Assembly (NCBI GenBank): GCA_040880205.1
Contig: JBBDIU010000110.1
Coordinates: 1-17,848, forward strand
DNA from: WACF01 sp040880205
Lineage (GTDB): Bacteria; Pseudomonadota; Gammaproteobacteria; Pseudomonadales; Cellvibrionaceae
Reading direction: 5' to 3'
Length of the DNA: 17,848 nt
Positions 1-6,497 of the stretch are shown one piece after another (position 1 is the stretch's first letter; the number at the start of each line of letters is the position of its first letter). The translations under genes were made by a program, and so were the position numbers. The notes beneath the pieces were generated by a model that was not told where the DNA came from, ran no database searches, and saw only the letters and a program-made list of their open reading frames with translations.

Positions 1-14
1 AAACAGCACACAAC

Positions 15-45
15 AAAAAGCCGCGCTCGGGAAGCGCGGCTTTTT
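15..45. terminator. Bidirectional intrinsic terminator downstream of rpoS
   Basis: A perfect 13-bp inverted repeat (15-27 and 33-45) has a GC-rich core GCCGCGCT/AGCGCGGC and a 5-base loop. It carries an A-run on the left and a T-run on the right, so the transcript has a U-tract on either strand. It lies 50 bases past the rpoS stop codon and closes the leftward block. It could also end a rightward-converging gene outside the window. Confidence 0.9.
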
Positions 46-94
46 TCGTTTGGGTCTGCTGTAGTTGCAAATCGGTAGTTGTAAAACGTTTTAC

Positions 95-1093
95 CTAGGC
101 GCTGAACAATGCCTCACCGTTCAGGCCCTGTTTTTCCAGGATATCGCGCAGTCGCTTGAGCGCTTCCACCTGAATTTGGCGAACCCGCTCGCGAGTCAAA
201 CCAATTTCGCGGCCGACTTCTTCCAGGGTACTCATTTCATACCCGCGGAGGCCGAAACGCCGGGCTACCACTTCGCGCTGTTTCTCGGTCAATTCCATCA
301 GCCAATCTTCGATACTCGCGCTCAAGTCGCTGTCTTGCAGCAGGGCAGCCGGATCGGACACATTCTGGTCGGGGATGGTTTCCACCAGCACCTTGTCGGA
401 TGAAGGGCCAATCGGCACATCCACCGAAGTCACCCGCTCGTTGAGGCCGAGCATGCGCTTTACATCGGCTACCGGCTTGTCCAGCAGATCCGCGATCTCT
501 TCGGGGCTGGGCTCGTGGTCCAGCTTTTGCGCCAACTCGCGCGCGGCGCGCAAATAGACGTTTAATTCTTTTACCACGTGAATTGGCAGGCGAATAGTCC
601 GCGTTTGGTTCATGATCGCACGTTCAATCGTCTGACGAATCCACCAAGTGGCATAGGTTGAAAAACGGAAGCCGCGCTCGGGGTCGAACTTCTCCACCGC
701 GCGAATCAGGCCCAGATTGCCCTCTTCAATCAGGTCGAGCAGGGCCAGCCCTCGATTGACGTAGCGCCGGGATATCTTTACCACCAGGCGCAGATTGCTT
801 TCGATCATGCGCTTGCGGGAGGCATCGTCACCGCGAAGTGCCCGGCGCGCGAAATAGACTTCCTCTTCGGCGCTAAGCAGCGGTGAGAAGCCAATCTCGT
901 TGAGGTAAAGCTGAGTGGCGTCCAGGCTTTTTTGAACCTTTTCTTCGGTTTCGGCAAAACGGTCTGCTTGGGAGGTTTTGGGCGACTTGACTGTGCTCAT
1001 TTCGTCGGCGCTGTCGTCATCCGACAAGTCCTGGAATACGCTCGCGTCGTCATCCGGTAGGTAGGTGTCTAACTCTCTCTGTTGTACTGCCAT
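95..1093 (-). CDS. rpoS: RNA polymerase sigma factor RpoS (sigma-38)
   Basis: This is the stationary-phase and general-stress sigma factor, which binds core RNA polymerase in the cytoplasm and directs it to stress promoters. The 332 residues match the usual length. Region 1.2 lies at about 57-90. Region 2 (about 95-165) contains NLRLVVKISRRYVNRG and the promoter-melting segment FSTYATWWIRQTIERAIM. Region 3 follows at about 170-250 and includes VVKELNVYLR; its Lys175 corresponds to the E. coli lysine used for RssB-dependent turnover. Region 4 (about 260-325) ends in the helix-turn-helix GREIGLTRERVRQIQVEALK. The acidic N-terminus is typical of RpoS. The ATG is preceded by AGGG at about 10 bases. 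nlpD lies upstream with a 182-base gap, and in relatives a main rpoS promoter lies inside nlpD. Identification is firm. Confidence 0.98.
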   Translation of the reverse strand: MAVQQRELDTYLPDDDASVFQDLSDDDSADEMSTVKSPKTSQADRFAETEEKVQKSLDATQLYLNEIGFSPLLSAEEEVYFARRALRGDDASRKRMIESNLRLVVKISRRYVNRGLALLDLIEEGNLGLIRAVEKFDPERGFRFSTYATWWIRQTIERAIMNQTRTIRLPIHVVKELNVYLRAARELAQKLDHEPSPEEIADLLDKPVADVKRMLGLNERVTSVDVPIGPSSDKVLVETIPDQNVSDPAALLQDSDLSASIEDWLMELTEKQREVVARRFGLRGYEMSTLEEVGREIGLTRERVRQIQVEALKRLRDILEKQGLNGEALFSA

Positions 1094-1133
1094 CGTTATA
1101 GCCCTGTGAGTATTTTCGGTTTATGTCGTCATT

Positions 1134-1166
1134 GACAAGGCAATTAACCGCTTTTGTTGCCTTGTC
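1134..1166 (-). promoter_or_regulatory. Hairpin in the rpoS 5' leader
   Basis: A perfect 10-bp inverted repeat (1134-1143 and 1157-1166; GACAAGGCAA/TTGCCTTGTC) has a 13-base loop. It lies 41-73 bases upstream of the rpoS ATG, inside the leader of any transcript starting in nlpD. There is no U-tract, so it is not an intrinsic terminator. In enterobacteria an rpoS leader stem is the target of Hfq-dependent small RNAs; whether this hairpin has such a role is inference. Confidence 0.5.
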
Positions 1167-1203
1167 GCCCCGTTTAATCTCTACAGCCGTACCCTACTGC
1201 CGT

Positions 1204-1222
1204 TGCAGCCGACCAGGCTGCA
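1204..1222 (-). other. Short hairpin between nlpD and rpoS
   Basis: A 7-bp inverted repeat TGCAGCC/GGCTGCA encloses the 5-base loop GACCA, 54 bases past the nlpD stop. It has no U-tract. It could stabilise the nlpD 3' end or act as a weak attenuator ahead of rpoS; nothing in the sequence decides between these. Confidence 0.35.
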
Positions 1223-1260
1223 GGTTGTTGGTGTTTGATGGCTGAGCTCAGCTCGCTTCT

Positions 1261-1284
1261 TTGTCATCGTGGTTGTCATCGTGC
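1261..1284. repeat. 12-bp tandem duplication over the nlpD stop codon
   Basis: Two adjacent copies of TTGTCATCGTGG/C lie at 1261-1272 and 1273-1284. The second copy contains the nlpD stop codon (1276-1278). It looks like a local slippage duplication that leaves the coding frame unchanged. Confidence 0.6.
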
Positions 1285-2055
1285 GGGCAAGTACCGCAAT
1301 GGGTCCACGGGTTGGCCGTCGCGACGGATTTCAAAGTGCAGCTTTTCTCTATCGGTACCACTCGAACCTACTTCCGCAATTTGCTGCCCCGCTTTAACCG
1401 CCTCCCCCTCTGCCACTATCAACCTATCATTATGGGCATAGGCACTGAGATAACTCTGGTTATGCTTGATGATCAGCAAATTACCGTAGCCGCGGAGACC
1501 GTTGCCGGCGTAAACCACCGTGCCAGACTCAGCGGCAACTACAGGTTCTCCCTTTTTCGCGCCGATATCAATACCCTTATTTAGCGCACGTGCCCCGGAG
1601 AAACTTGCGAGAAGTGTGCCACTCGCCGGCCACCGCCACGCAAGTTCTGACTCATTGGTTGACGCCGCTCGGGGAGTCGCGGAAGATGTTGACCGATTAT
1701 TTGAACGTTCCACGACTTGAGGCCTGGATTGGACCGACTTGGGCTCGGGAGGCGCCAGCGTGGAAGGCACGCGACGTAAATCGAGGTTTACGCGCTGTCC
1801 AGGGTGGATGGTATAGGGTTCGGATATACTGTTTGCACGGGCCAGGGTGCGTACGTCTAGGTTATAACGCCAAGCAATGGAATACAGGGTTTCGCCTCTG
1901 GCCACCACGTGAGTGGTAATTTTCTGACTGGGTGGTTGCTCCAGGTTATTGACCGGCGCACGGTAATCAGTCCCACCACAGCCCGCCAGAACCAAGATGG
2001 CTAGTATCTTGACCACACCGGGCTTAAGCCATCTCGGGCTTATAACTTGTTGCAC
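1276..2055 (-). CDS. nlpD: NlpD-type lipoprotein: LysM plus degenerate M23 (LytM) domain
   Basis: This is a murein-binding outer-membrane lipoprotein. In relatives NlpD activates the amidase AmiC to split the septal wall. The 259-residue protein has a signal peptide with the lipobox LAGC (Cys26), a LysM domain at about 48-92 (HVVARGETLYSIAWRYNLD) and an M23 fold at about 157-255. The catalytic site is degenerate: the first metal His is Asn159 (NKGID), Asp163 is kept, and the HxH pair is Lys238-Leu-His240. This fits an amidase activator rather than a peptidase. Translation appears to start at GTG 2055 with a weak ribosome site; another GTG near residue 14 is less likely because it would shorten the signal peptide. 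It lies directly upstream of rpoS, as in most gammaproteobacteria. Confidence 0.93.
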   Translation of the reverse strand: MQQVISPRWLKPGVVKILAILVLAGCGGTDYRAPVNNLEQPPSQKITTHVVARGETLYSIAWRYNLDVRTLARANSISEPYTIHPGQRVNLDLRRVPSTLAPPEPKSVQSRPQVVERSNNRSTSSATPRAASTNESELAWRWPASGTLLASFSGARALNKGIDIGAKKGEPVVAAESGTVVYAGNGLRGYGNLLIIKHNQSYLSAYAHNDRLIVAEGEAVKAGQQIAEVGSSGTDREKLHFEIRRDGQPVDPLRYLPAR

Positions 2056-2227
2056 CTGATTACCCGCTCAATCGCTCGAACAAACTTTGGCCAACGTTAT
2101 GTTTACTGTACGGTCACTGCGCAATTGTTATGATAAATTCATCTAAAAAAAGTGTCGGGAAATTCCAGATTTTTGAATTATTCTGCGAATTGACCAACCG
2201 AACGCGCCTTTCATTGACATTTCGTCC

Positions 2228-3184
2228 TTACTGTCCCCGATTAGAGTGACCATTTTGGGCAGAAAGTTCCAATCCAAGGACCAACACCACCCCAATTGTG
2301 GCAGCCAGAACCGCACCCAGTAGTTGGGGGTCGTCTCCCATCAGGGTGGCATATTGACCGGGCAGCACGTTTTCTTGAATGAGGGGCTCCATTTCCCCAT
2401 GCCGATTTTCAAAAAAGGTGACGGTATGCTTCCAGGGCCAGATCATTTGCAGGGAGCCTAAAAGAAAGCCGGTCAAGGTCGCCAGGGTCGCACCGTGGTA
2501 GCGTCGTAACAGCCAGGATAACACATGGGAAAAGGCCACCAGGCCACAAGCGCACCCGGCAACGAAGCTCGCCAATATCAGCAAATCAAGCTCGCTGATA
2601 GCCCGCAAAAACGTGGTGTACAGACCCAACAGCAGCAGGATAAAACTGCCCGAGATGCCCGGCAAAATCATGGCGCAGATGGCAACAGCGCCAGCGAGAA
2701 AGATCATCCACCACGCATCCGGTAGCTGTGCCGGGTTGGACAAGGCGATTCCCAGCGCGAGAAGTGCCCCACTAATCAGCGCCACCACTTCCACCCACCG
2801 CCATTGCTCCAGCTGCCGGGCCACATAAATCACGGAAGCCAGGACCAGACCAAAGAAAAATGACCACACCAGCACGGGATAGGCCTGCATGGCAAAGCTG
2901 ATGATTCTCGCCAGCGAGAACAGGCTTGCGGCCACCCCGGCAAACACCGCCAGCAGGAAATTGCCATTGATGTATTCCCAGGCCGCTGCCGGCCCCCGGG
3001 TCCAGAGGAGTTTCGCCGCTGAAGGTCCGATGTGACGCAGGGATTCGATGAGCTCTTCGTAAATACCGGAAATGAAAGCAATGGTCCCCCCGGAGACACC
3101 GGGAACCACATCGGCAGCGCCCATGGCGGCGCCCTTGAGGAATAGCGCCAGATAGCGGCGCACTTTACTGCGGCTAAGATACAC
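2228..3184 (-). CDS. DUF368 membrane protein, PopT-family undecaprenyl-phosphate translocase candidate
   Basis: This is a 318-residue polytopic inner-membrane protein with about eight hydrophobic segments. It carries the two related DUF368 signatures: GAADVVPGVSGGTIAF near residues 20-36 and MILPGISGSFILLLLGLY in the middle. The pair suggests an internally duplicated, inverted-topology transporter fold. DUF368 members (PopT) have been shown to recycle undecaprenyl phosphate across the membrane in other bacteria; transfer of that role here is family knowledge plus inference. The start appears to be GTG at 3184; a GTG at codon 8 would also leave the first signature intact. It begins 15 bases after the pcm stop, so it is probably co-transcribed with pcm. 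About 170 bases separate it from nlpD. Confidence 0.9.
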   Translation of the reverse strand: MYLSRSKVRRYLALFLKGAAMGAADVVPGVSGGTIAFISGIYEELIESLRHIGPSAAKLLWTRGPAAAWEYINGNFLLAVFAGVAASLFSLARIISFAMQAYPVLVWSFFFGLVLASVIYVARQLEQWRWVEVVALISGALLALGIALSNPAQLPDAWWMIFLAGAVAICAMILPGISGSFILLLLGLYTTFLRAISELDLLILASFVAGCACGLVAFSHVLSWLLRRYHGATLATLTGFLLGSLQMIWPWKHTVTFFENRHGEMEPLIQENVLPGQYATLMGDDPQLLGAVLAATIGVVLVLGLELSAQNGHSNRGQ

Positions 3185-3199
3185 GGTTAGCCGGCACGA

Positions 3200-3841
3200 T
3201 TAACGGGTGGTGCCCGACAACAGGGGCACGAATTTGACGGCTTCCAGTTTTTGGGTGACAAACTTGTCGCTGTCGCCGTCGCGCATCACCAAAGTCAATT
3301 GCTGAACCACATCCCCCACCGGAATGACGAGGGCGCCGTTAGGCGCTAGTTGATTCAAAAGCTCCCTGGGTATTTCGCGCGGCGCCGCAGTGGAAAGTAT
3401 TGCCGAATAAGGGCCCTTTTCCGGCCAGCCAAAACCGCCATCAGCGTGGCTCAATTGCACATTGCGCAGGCCGAGCTTACGCAGGCGGGCGCGTGCTTTT
3501 TCCTGGAGCGGTTTGATACGTTCGACGCTGTATACCTCGCCCGCCAGTTGGGCCAGAATCGCCGTCTGGTAACCCGAACCGGTACCCACTTCCAGCACCC
3601 GGTCCAAGTTACCGGCCGCTGTGAGGAGGATTTCGGTCATTCGCGCAACGATGTAGGGTTGCGAGAGGGTCTGCCCATAGCCGATTGGCAGGGCGCTGTC
3701 TTCATAGGCGCGGTGGGACAAGGCTTCGTCGAGAAACAGGTGGCGGGGCATTTCGCGGATGCAGTCCAGTACGCGGTTATTACTGACTCCCTGCTCCCGC
3801 AAACGATTGATCAACCGTATCCGGGTACGCTCGGAGGTCAT
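3200..3841 (-). CDS. pcm: Protein-L-isoaspartate O-methyltransferase
   Basis: This cytoplasmic repair enzyme methylates L-isoaspartyl residues in aged proteins using S-adenosylmethionine. From the chosen ATG the product is 213 residues, the usual size (208-213). It opens MTSERTRIRLINRLREQG, exactly where family members start. The substrate motif ALPIGYGQTLSQPYIVARMTE, the SAM-binding LEVGTGSGYQTA, SVERI and AAPREIP are all present, and it ends VKFVPLLSGTTR. The frame stays open upstream to another ATG at 3907, adding 22 residues ending in LAGVG. Neither start has a good ribosome site (GGTGTGGGG abuts the chosen one), so the longer form cannot be excluded. In relatives surE lies immediately upstream and overlaps pcm; here surE is absent. 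Confidence 0.95.
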   Translation of the reverse strand: MTSERTRIRLINRLREQGVSNNRVLDCIREMPRHLFLDEALSHRAYEDSALPIGYGQTLSQPYIVARMTEILLTAAGNLDRVLEVGTGSGYQTAILAQLAGEVYSVERIKPLQEKARARLRKLGLRNVQLSHADGGFGWPEKGPYSAILSTAAPREIPRELLNQLAPNGALVIPVGDVVQQLTLVMRDGDSDKFVTQKLEAVKFVPLLSGTTR

Positions 3842-3963
3842 CCCCACACCGGCTAGATTCAACTGACTCAACCCAAGGTCTCCCCAAGTGACTTTTTCAT
3901 AATGCATGTGGTTCGTAGTGCAGCTGTTTGGTAACGCAACGTGCCTGTTGAACGCTGCAAGAG

Positions 3964-3969
3964 ATTATA
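3964..3969 (-). promoter_or_regulatory. Candidate -10 element for pcm
   Basis: The minus strand reads TCTATAATCTC, a perfect TATAAT preceded by C. It is 57 bases upstream of ATG 3907 and 123 bases upstream of ATG 3841. No good -35 hexamer lies 16-18 bases before it. A strong -10 with C at -13 and a poor -35 fits promoters that RpoS can use, but this is suggestive only. Confidence 0.35.
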
Positions 3970-3985
3970 GACGCTCCGTGGCTTT

Positions 3986-4033
3986 CGTTCTCTGTGTCTT
4001 GCGTTCTCGATGATTCCGTTCTCGATGACTTCC
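3986..4033. repeat. Three 16-bp tandem repeats in the truD-pcm gap
   Basis: Three units begin at 3986, 4002 and 4018, each starting CGTTCTC. The second and third share CGTTCTCGATGA and the first diverges after CGTTCTC. They lie just upstream of the candidate pcm -10, in the place where surE normally is. They could be repeated operator sites or simple slippage repeats. Confidence 0.6.
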
Positions 4034-4096
4034 ATTATTGTTCAGGCTTACTTTATAGCGACCAACGCCGCGCTACTATACCACAGGCGTTTGCGG

Positions 4097-4957
4097 TCAA
4101 TAGGCCCTAATAGGCGTGAGTTGCGCGACTTCCCGCAACACCGTGGTGGCGTATTGCCCCGGTCCCAGCCCGAAAGTGAGCCGAAGATCCGAATCCTGCC
4201 ACGCCACGGCGAAGTCGTGTGGTCGACACACAAGGATCCGCCGCTCCTGCTGAAGGCCCACATGTTCCAGCCCTTTACACCAATGGCTCCAGGGTGCCAG
4301 CACCGCTTGTTCCAGTTCGGAAGTTGCGCCCCCGACCGGGGATCGTCCCCTGCCCCACAAGGGTCCGGTGGGAAACTCACCCATATCGCCCGAGAGCCGG
4401 GTTTGCCAGTTGCCCCGCGCCACTCGCGCCGAGAGTACCTGATTAAACAGATAGGCACGCGCGGCGATTCCAAAGCGCTGCTCGCCAAAATAGTTGGGGA
4501 CTCCCCGTCCGATTGCCTGCATATCCCCCAACTCGCCCGCGCACTCCCGCAAACGAATGGTAAACAGGTTGGCCTGATGCAGCCCCGGTTTCAATTTATG
4601 CGTGTGACGCGTCGCACTCAGGAGTTCCACGCCGTCCGCCACAAAACCGGGCCAATCCAGCGGCGGGCCCTTGGGCCGGTAGACGCTGAACCATTGACTG
4701 GTAACCGCGCGGCGATCCTTCAGTCCGCAGTAGCCCACATCCATATCCTTGACCCCGCAAAAGCGCGCCAGTTGTCGCGCCACCCATAAAGTATTCTGAT
4801 TGCATTTGCGGATATGCAGGTAGAGATGTTCACCCTCGCCACAAGGGACAAAATCCAGCACTTCCTCGACACAAAAATCCTCCGGTGTGCTACGCAACAC
4901 CGCACGGAATTCAGGTTTGCCAGAAGTGTGCGAAAAATCGAGAGAGTAATCAGTCAT
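4097..4957 (-). CDS. truD: tRNA pseudouridine(13) synthase TruD, internally shortened
   Basis: TruD converts U13 of tRNA-Glu to pseudouridine. The N-terminal half is normal: HGKP-like SGKPEFRAVLRSTPEDF, then CGLKDRRAVTSQW with the catalytic Asp81, then GVPNYFGEQRFG (152-163). The protein is 286 residues against about 350 in the family. By comparison with the E. coli protein from memory, about 30 residues are missing between RFG and the AARAYLFNQ motif, and about 30 more between LSGD (188-191) and FPTGPLWGRG. The C-terminus, GQYATTVLREV, is intact. Both losses are in frame and fall in or next to the inserted TRUD domain. The ATG overlaps the ispF stop as TAATG, indicating translational coupling. 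The enzyme may be active with a reduced domain or impaired. Confidence 0.93.
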   Translation of the reverse strand: MTDYSLDFSHTSGKPEFRAVLRSTPEDFCVEEVLDFVPCGEGEHLYLHIRKCNQNTLWVARQLARFCGVKDMDVGYCGLKDRRAVTSQWFSVYRPKGPPLDWPGFVADGVELLSATRHTHKLKPGLHQANLFTIRLRECAGELGDMQAIGRGVPNYFGEQRFGIAARAYLFNQVLSARVARGNWQTRLSGDMGEFPTGPLWGRGRSPVGGATSELEQAVLAPWSHWCKGLEHVGLQQERRILVCRPHDFAVAWQDSDLRLTFGLGPGQYATTVLREVAQLTPIRAY

Positions 4958-5430
4958 TACAGGGAACGCAACAACACCACCGCTTGTGCCGCAATACCTT
5001 CCCCGCGCCCGGTAAAGCCCATGCCTTCAGTGGTGGTTGCCTTGACGCAGACGCGGTTTGCTTCCACCCCAAGATCCGCCGCCAGGTTGTCGATCATGTG
5101 CGGGATGTAACTGGCGAGACGGGGTTCTTGCGCAATGACGGTGCTGTCACAGTTCTCGACCTGCCAGCCTGCCGCACGCAGTTTAGCCACAACCAACTGC
5201 AACAAAGTGCGACTGTCGGCATTGCGGTACTGGGGATCATTGTCCGGGAAATGCTGGCCGATATCGCCAAGGGCAGCGGCACCCAACAGAGCATCGCATA
5301 CAGCATGCAGCAAGACATCGCCATCCGAGTGGGCCACCAGGCCCTTGTCGTGGGGAATGATCACGCCGCCAATAACAAGCTTGTCGCCGAGGCCAAATTT
5401 ATGGGCATCAAAGCCCTGACCGATGCGCAT
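4957..5430 (-). CDS. ispF: 2-C-methyl-D-erythritol 2,4-cyclodiphosphate synthase
   Basis: IspF makes the cyclic diphosphate intermediate of the MEP isoprenoid pathway from the CDP-methylerythritol phosphate produced after IspD and IspE. With the chosen start the product is 157 residues and begins MRIGQGFDAHKFG like its relatives. The metal ligands Asp8, His10 and His42 are in their standard positions, the last in AHSDGDVLLHA. The C-terminal signature ATTTEGMGFTGRGEGIAAQA is present. The ATG at 5430 overlaps the ispD stop as TGATG. An alternative ATG at 5436 would add two residues. It is coupled to truD downstream. Confidence 0.97.
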   Translation of the reverse strand: MRIGQGFDAHKFGLGDKLVIGGVIIPHDKGLVAHSDGDVLLHAVCDALLGAAALGDIGQHFPDNDPQYRNADSRTLLQLVVAKLRAAGWQVENCDSTVIAQEPRLASYIPHMIDNLAADLGVEANRVCVKATTTEGMGFTGRGEGIAAQAVVLLRSL

Positions 5431-6170
5431 CAGCATTCCGCCTTCGATTGTGGTGTGGGCGGCCGCGAGTTCCGCGCCTGCAATATGAGTTCGGCCAGGC
5501 GCAGGTCATCAACTACCGTAATCTTGATGTTGTCGCGAGATCCCGCCACCATTTGCGGTTGTAAATTCAATTGTTCCACTGCCATTGCCTCGTCAGTGGG
5601 TGCGGATCCGACCTCCACCTGTCGAGCGAGCGCCTTGCGCAGTAAACCGTAACGAAACATCTGCGGCGTGGCCGCCGCCCATACAGCGTTGCGATCAAGA
5701 GTTGCTTCAACGCCAAGTTCGGGATTAATTTTCTTCAAGGTATCACTGAGCCGGTACCCCAAAACCCCACCGACTTCATGCCCGGCGAGTTGCTCCATGA
5801 GATTGCGAATGGAATCCACAGTTACGCAGGGCCTGACCGCATCGTGTACCAACACCCAGTCGCTCCCGTCGGCTCTATTGTCGAGCGCCAACATGCCATT
5901 GAATACCGAGCGATGGCGCTCGTTCCCGCCGCTAACGGTTTCGATTCGCGGATCGCGGCTGATCGCCAGACTGGGCCAGATTTTGTCCTCGGCATTGGTG
6001 ACCACCAGAACTGCTTCGATCTCTGGTAAGGCCAACAAGCGCTCCAAGGAATGTTCAATGACTGTCTTGCCGAGCAGGGGCAAATACTGCTTTGGCCGGT
6101 GGCTGTTCATGCGCTGCCCCACCCCGGCAGCCGGCATTATGGCCCAATAGGTCGGGGTCGCGCGATTCAT
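5430..6170 (-). CDS. ispD: 2-C-methyl-D-erythritol 4-phosphate cytidylyltransferase
   Basis: IspD transfers CMP from CTP to methylerythritol 4-phosphate, the third step of the MEP pathway, in the cytoplasm. The 246 residues carry the nucleotide-binding loop PAAGVGQRM with PKQYLPL, the motif VHDAVRPCV, the substrate-contact segment LDRNAVWAAATPQMF, TDEAMAVE and the C-terminal GSRDNIKIT. The start is 6 bases after the ftsB stop, and the stop overlaps the ispF start. The CTP it consumes is made by PyrG, encoded further upstream in the same block. Confidence 0.97.
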   Translation of the reverse strand: MNRATPTYWAIMPAAGVGQRMNSHRPKQYLPLLGKTVIEHSLERLLALPEIEAVLVVTNAEDKIWPSLAISRDPRIETVSGGNERHRSVFNGMLALDNRADGSDWVLVHDAVRPCVTVDSIRNLMEQLAGHEVGGVLGYRLSDTLKKINPELGVEATLDRNAVWAAATPQMFRYGLLRKALARQVEVGSAPTDEAMAVEQLNLQPQMVAGSRDNIKITVVDDLRLAELILQARNSRPPTPQSKAEC

Positions 6171-6176
6171 GGGCCG

Positions 6177-6488
6177 TTATTCCGCCGGTTGCTTGGTAGC
6201 GCGCGGCTTTTGCTCGTCTTCGTCGATAACCATATAAAAGGTCTCGCCCTCCTTGATCATACCCATTTCGCTGCGGGCGCGCTCTTCAATGGTTTCGAGT
6301 CCGGTTTTCAATTCACGCACTTCCAAAGCCAATATGCGATTGCGCTCTTGCAGATGCTCGATCTCGGATTGCTGCTGCTCAATTTGCCGTTGCAGCTGTA
6401 CCACCTCGGCGATACTACCGCTACCCACCCACAGGCGGTACTGCAAAAAAATCAAGCACACCGCCAGCGCTGCAAAAACCCATTTCAT
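6177..6488 (-). CDS. ftsB: Cell division protein FtsB
   Basis: This small bitopic inner-membrane protein is expected to form the FtsQ-FtsL-FtsB complex of the divisome. The 103 residues show a short cytoplasmic start, one membrane helix (about 3-20, WVFAALAVCLIFLQYRLW) and a heptad-rich coiled coil (about 28-70, VVQLQRQIEQQQSEIEHLQE). A periplasmic tail follows with the family motif ARSEMGMIKEGETFYMV and a charged end. It lies 9 bases after eno and 6 before ispD, the standard gammaproteobacterial order. Confidence 0.95.
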   Translation of the reverse strand: MKWVFAALAVCLIFLQYRLWVGSGSIAEVVQLQRQIEQQQSEIEHLQERNRILALEVRELKTGLETIEERARSEMGMIKEGETFYMVIDEDEQKPRATKQPAE

Positions 6489-6497
6489 GATTCGCGT

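Noticed and set aside
3350..3856. 168-codon rightward frame opposite pcm
   Set aside because: It is a shadow of the pcm coding frame; Pcm explains the sequence fully and the antisense product shows no family features.
4010..4789. 259-codon rightward frame opposite truD, considered as a replacement for surE
   Set aside because: It shows no SurE signature and lies antisense to conserved TruD motifs; it is a shadow.
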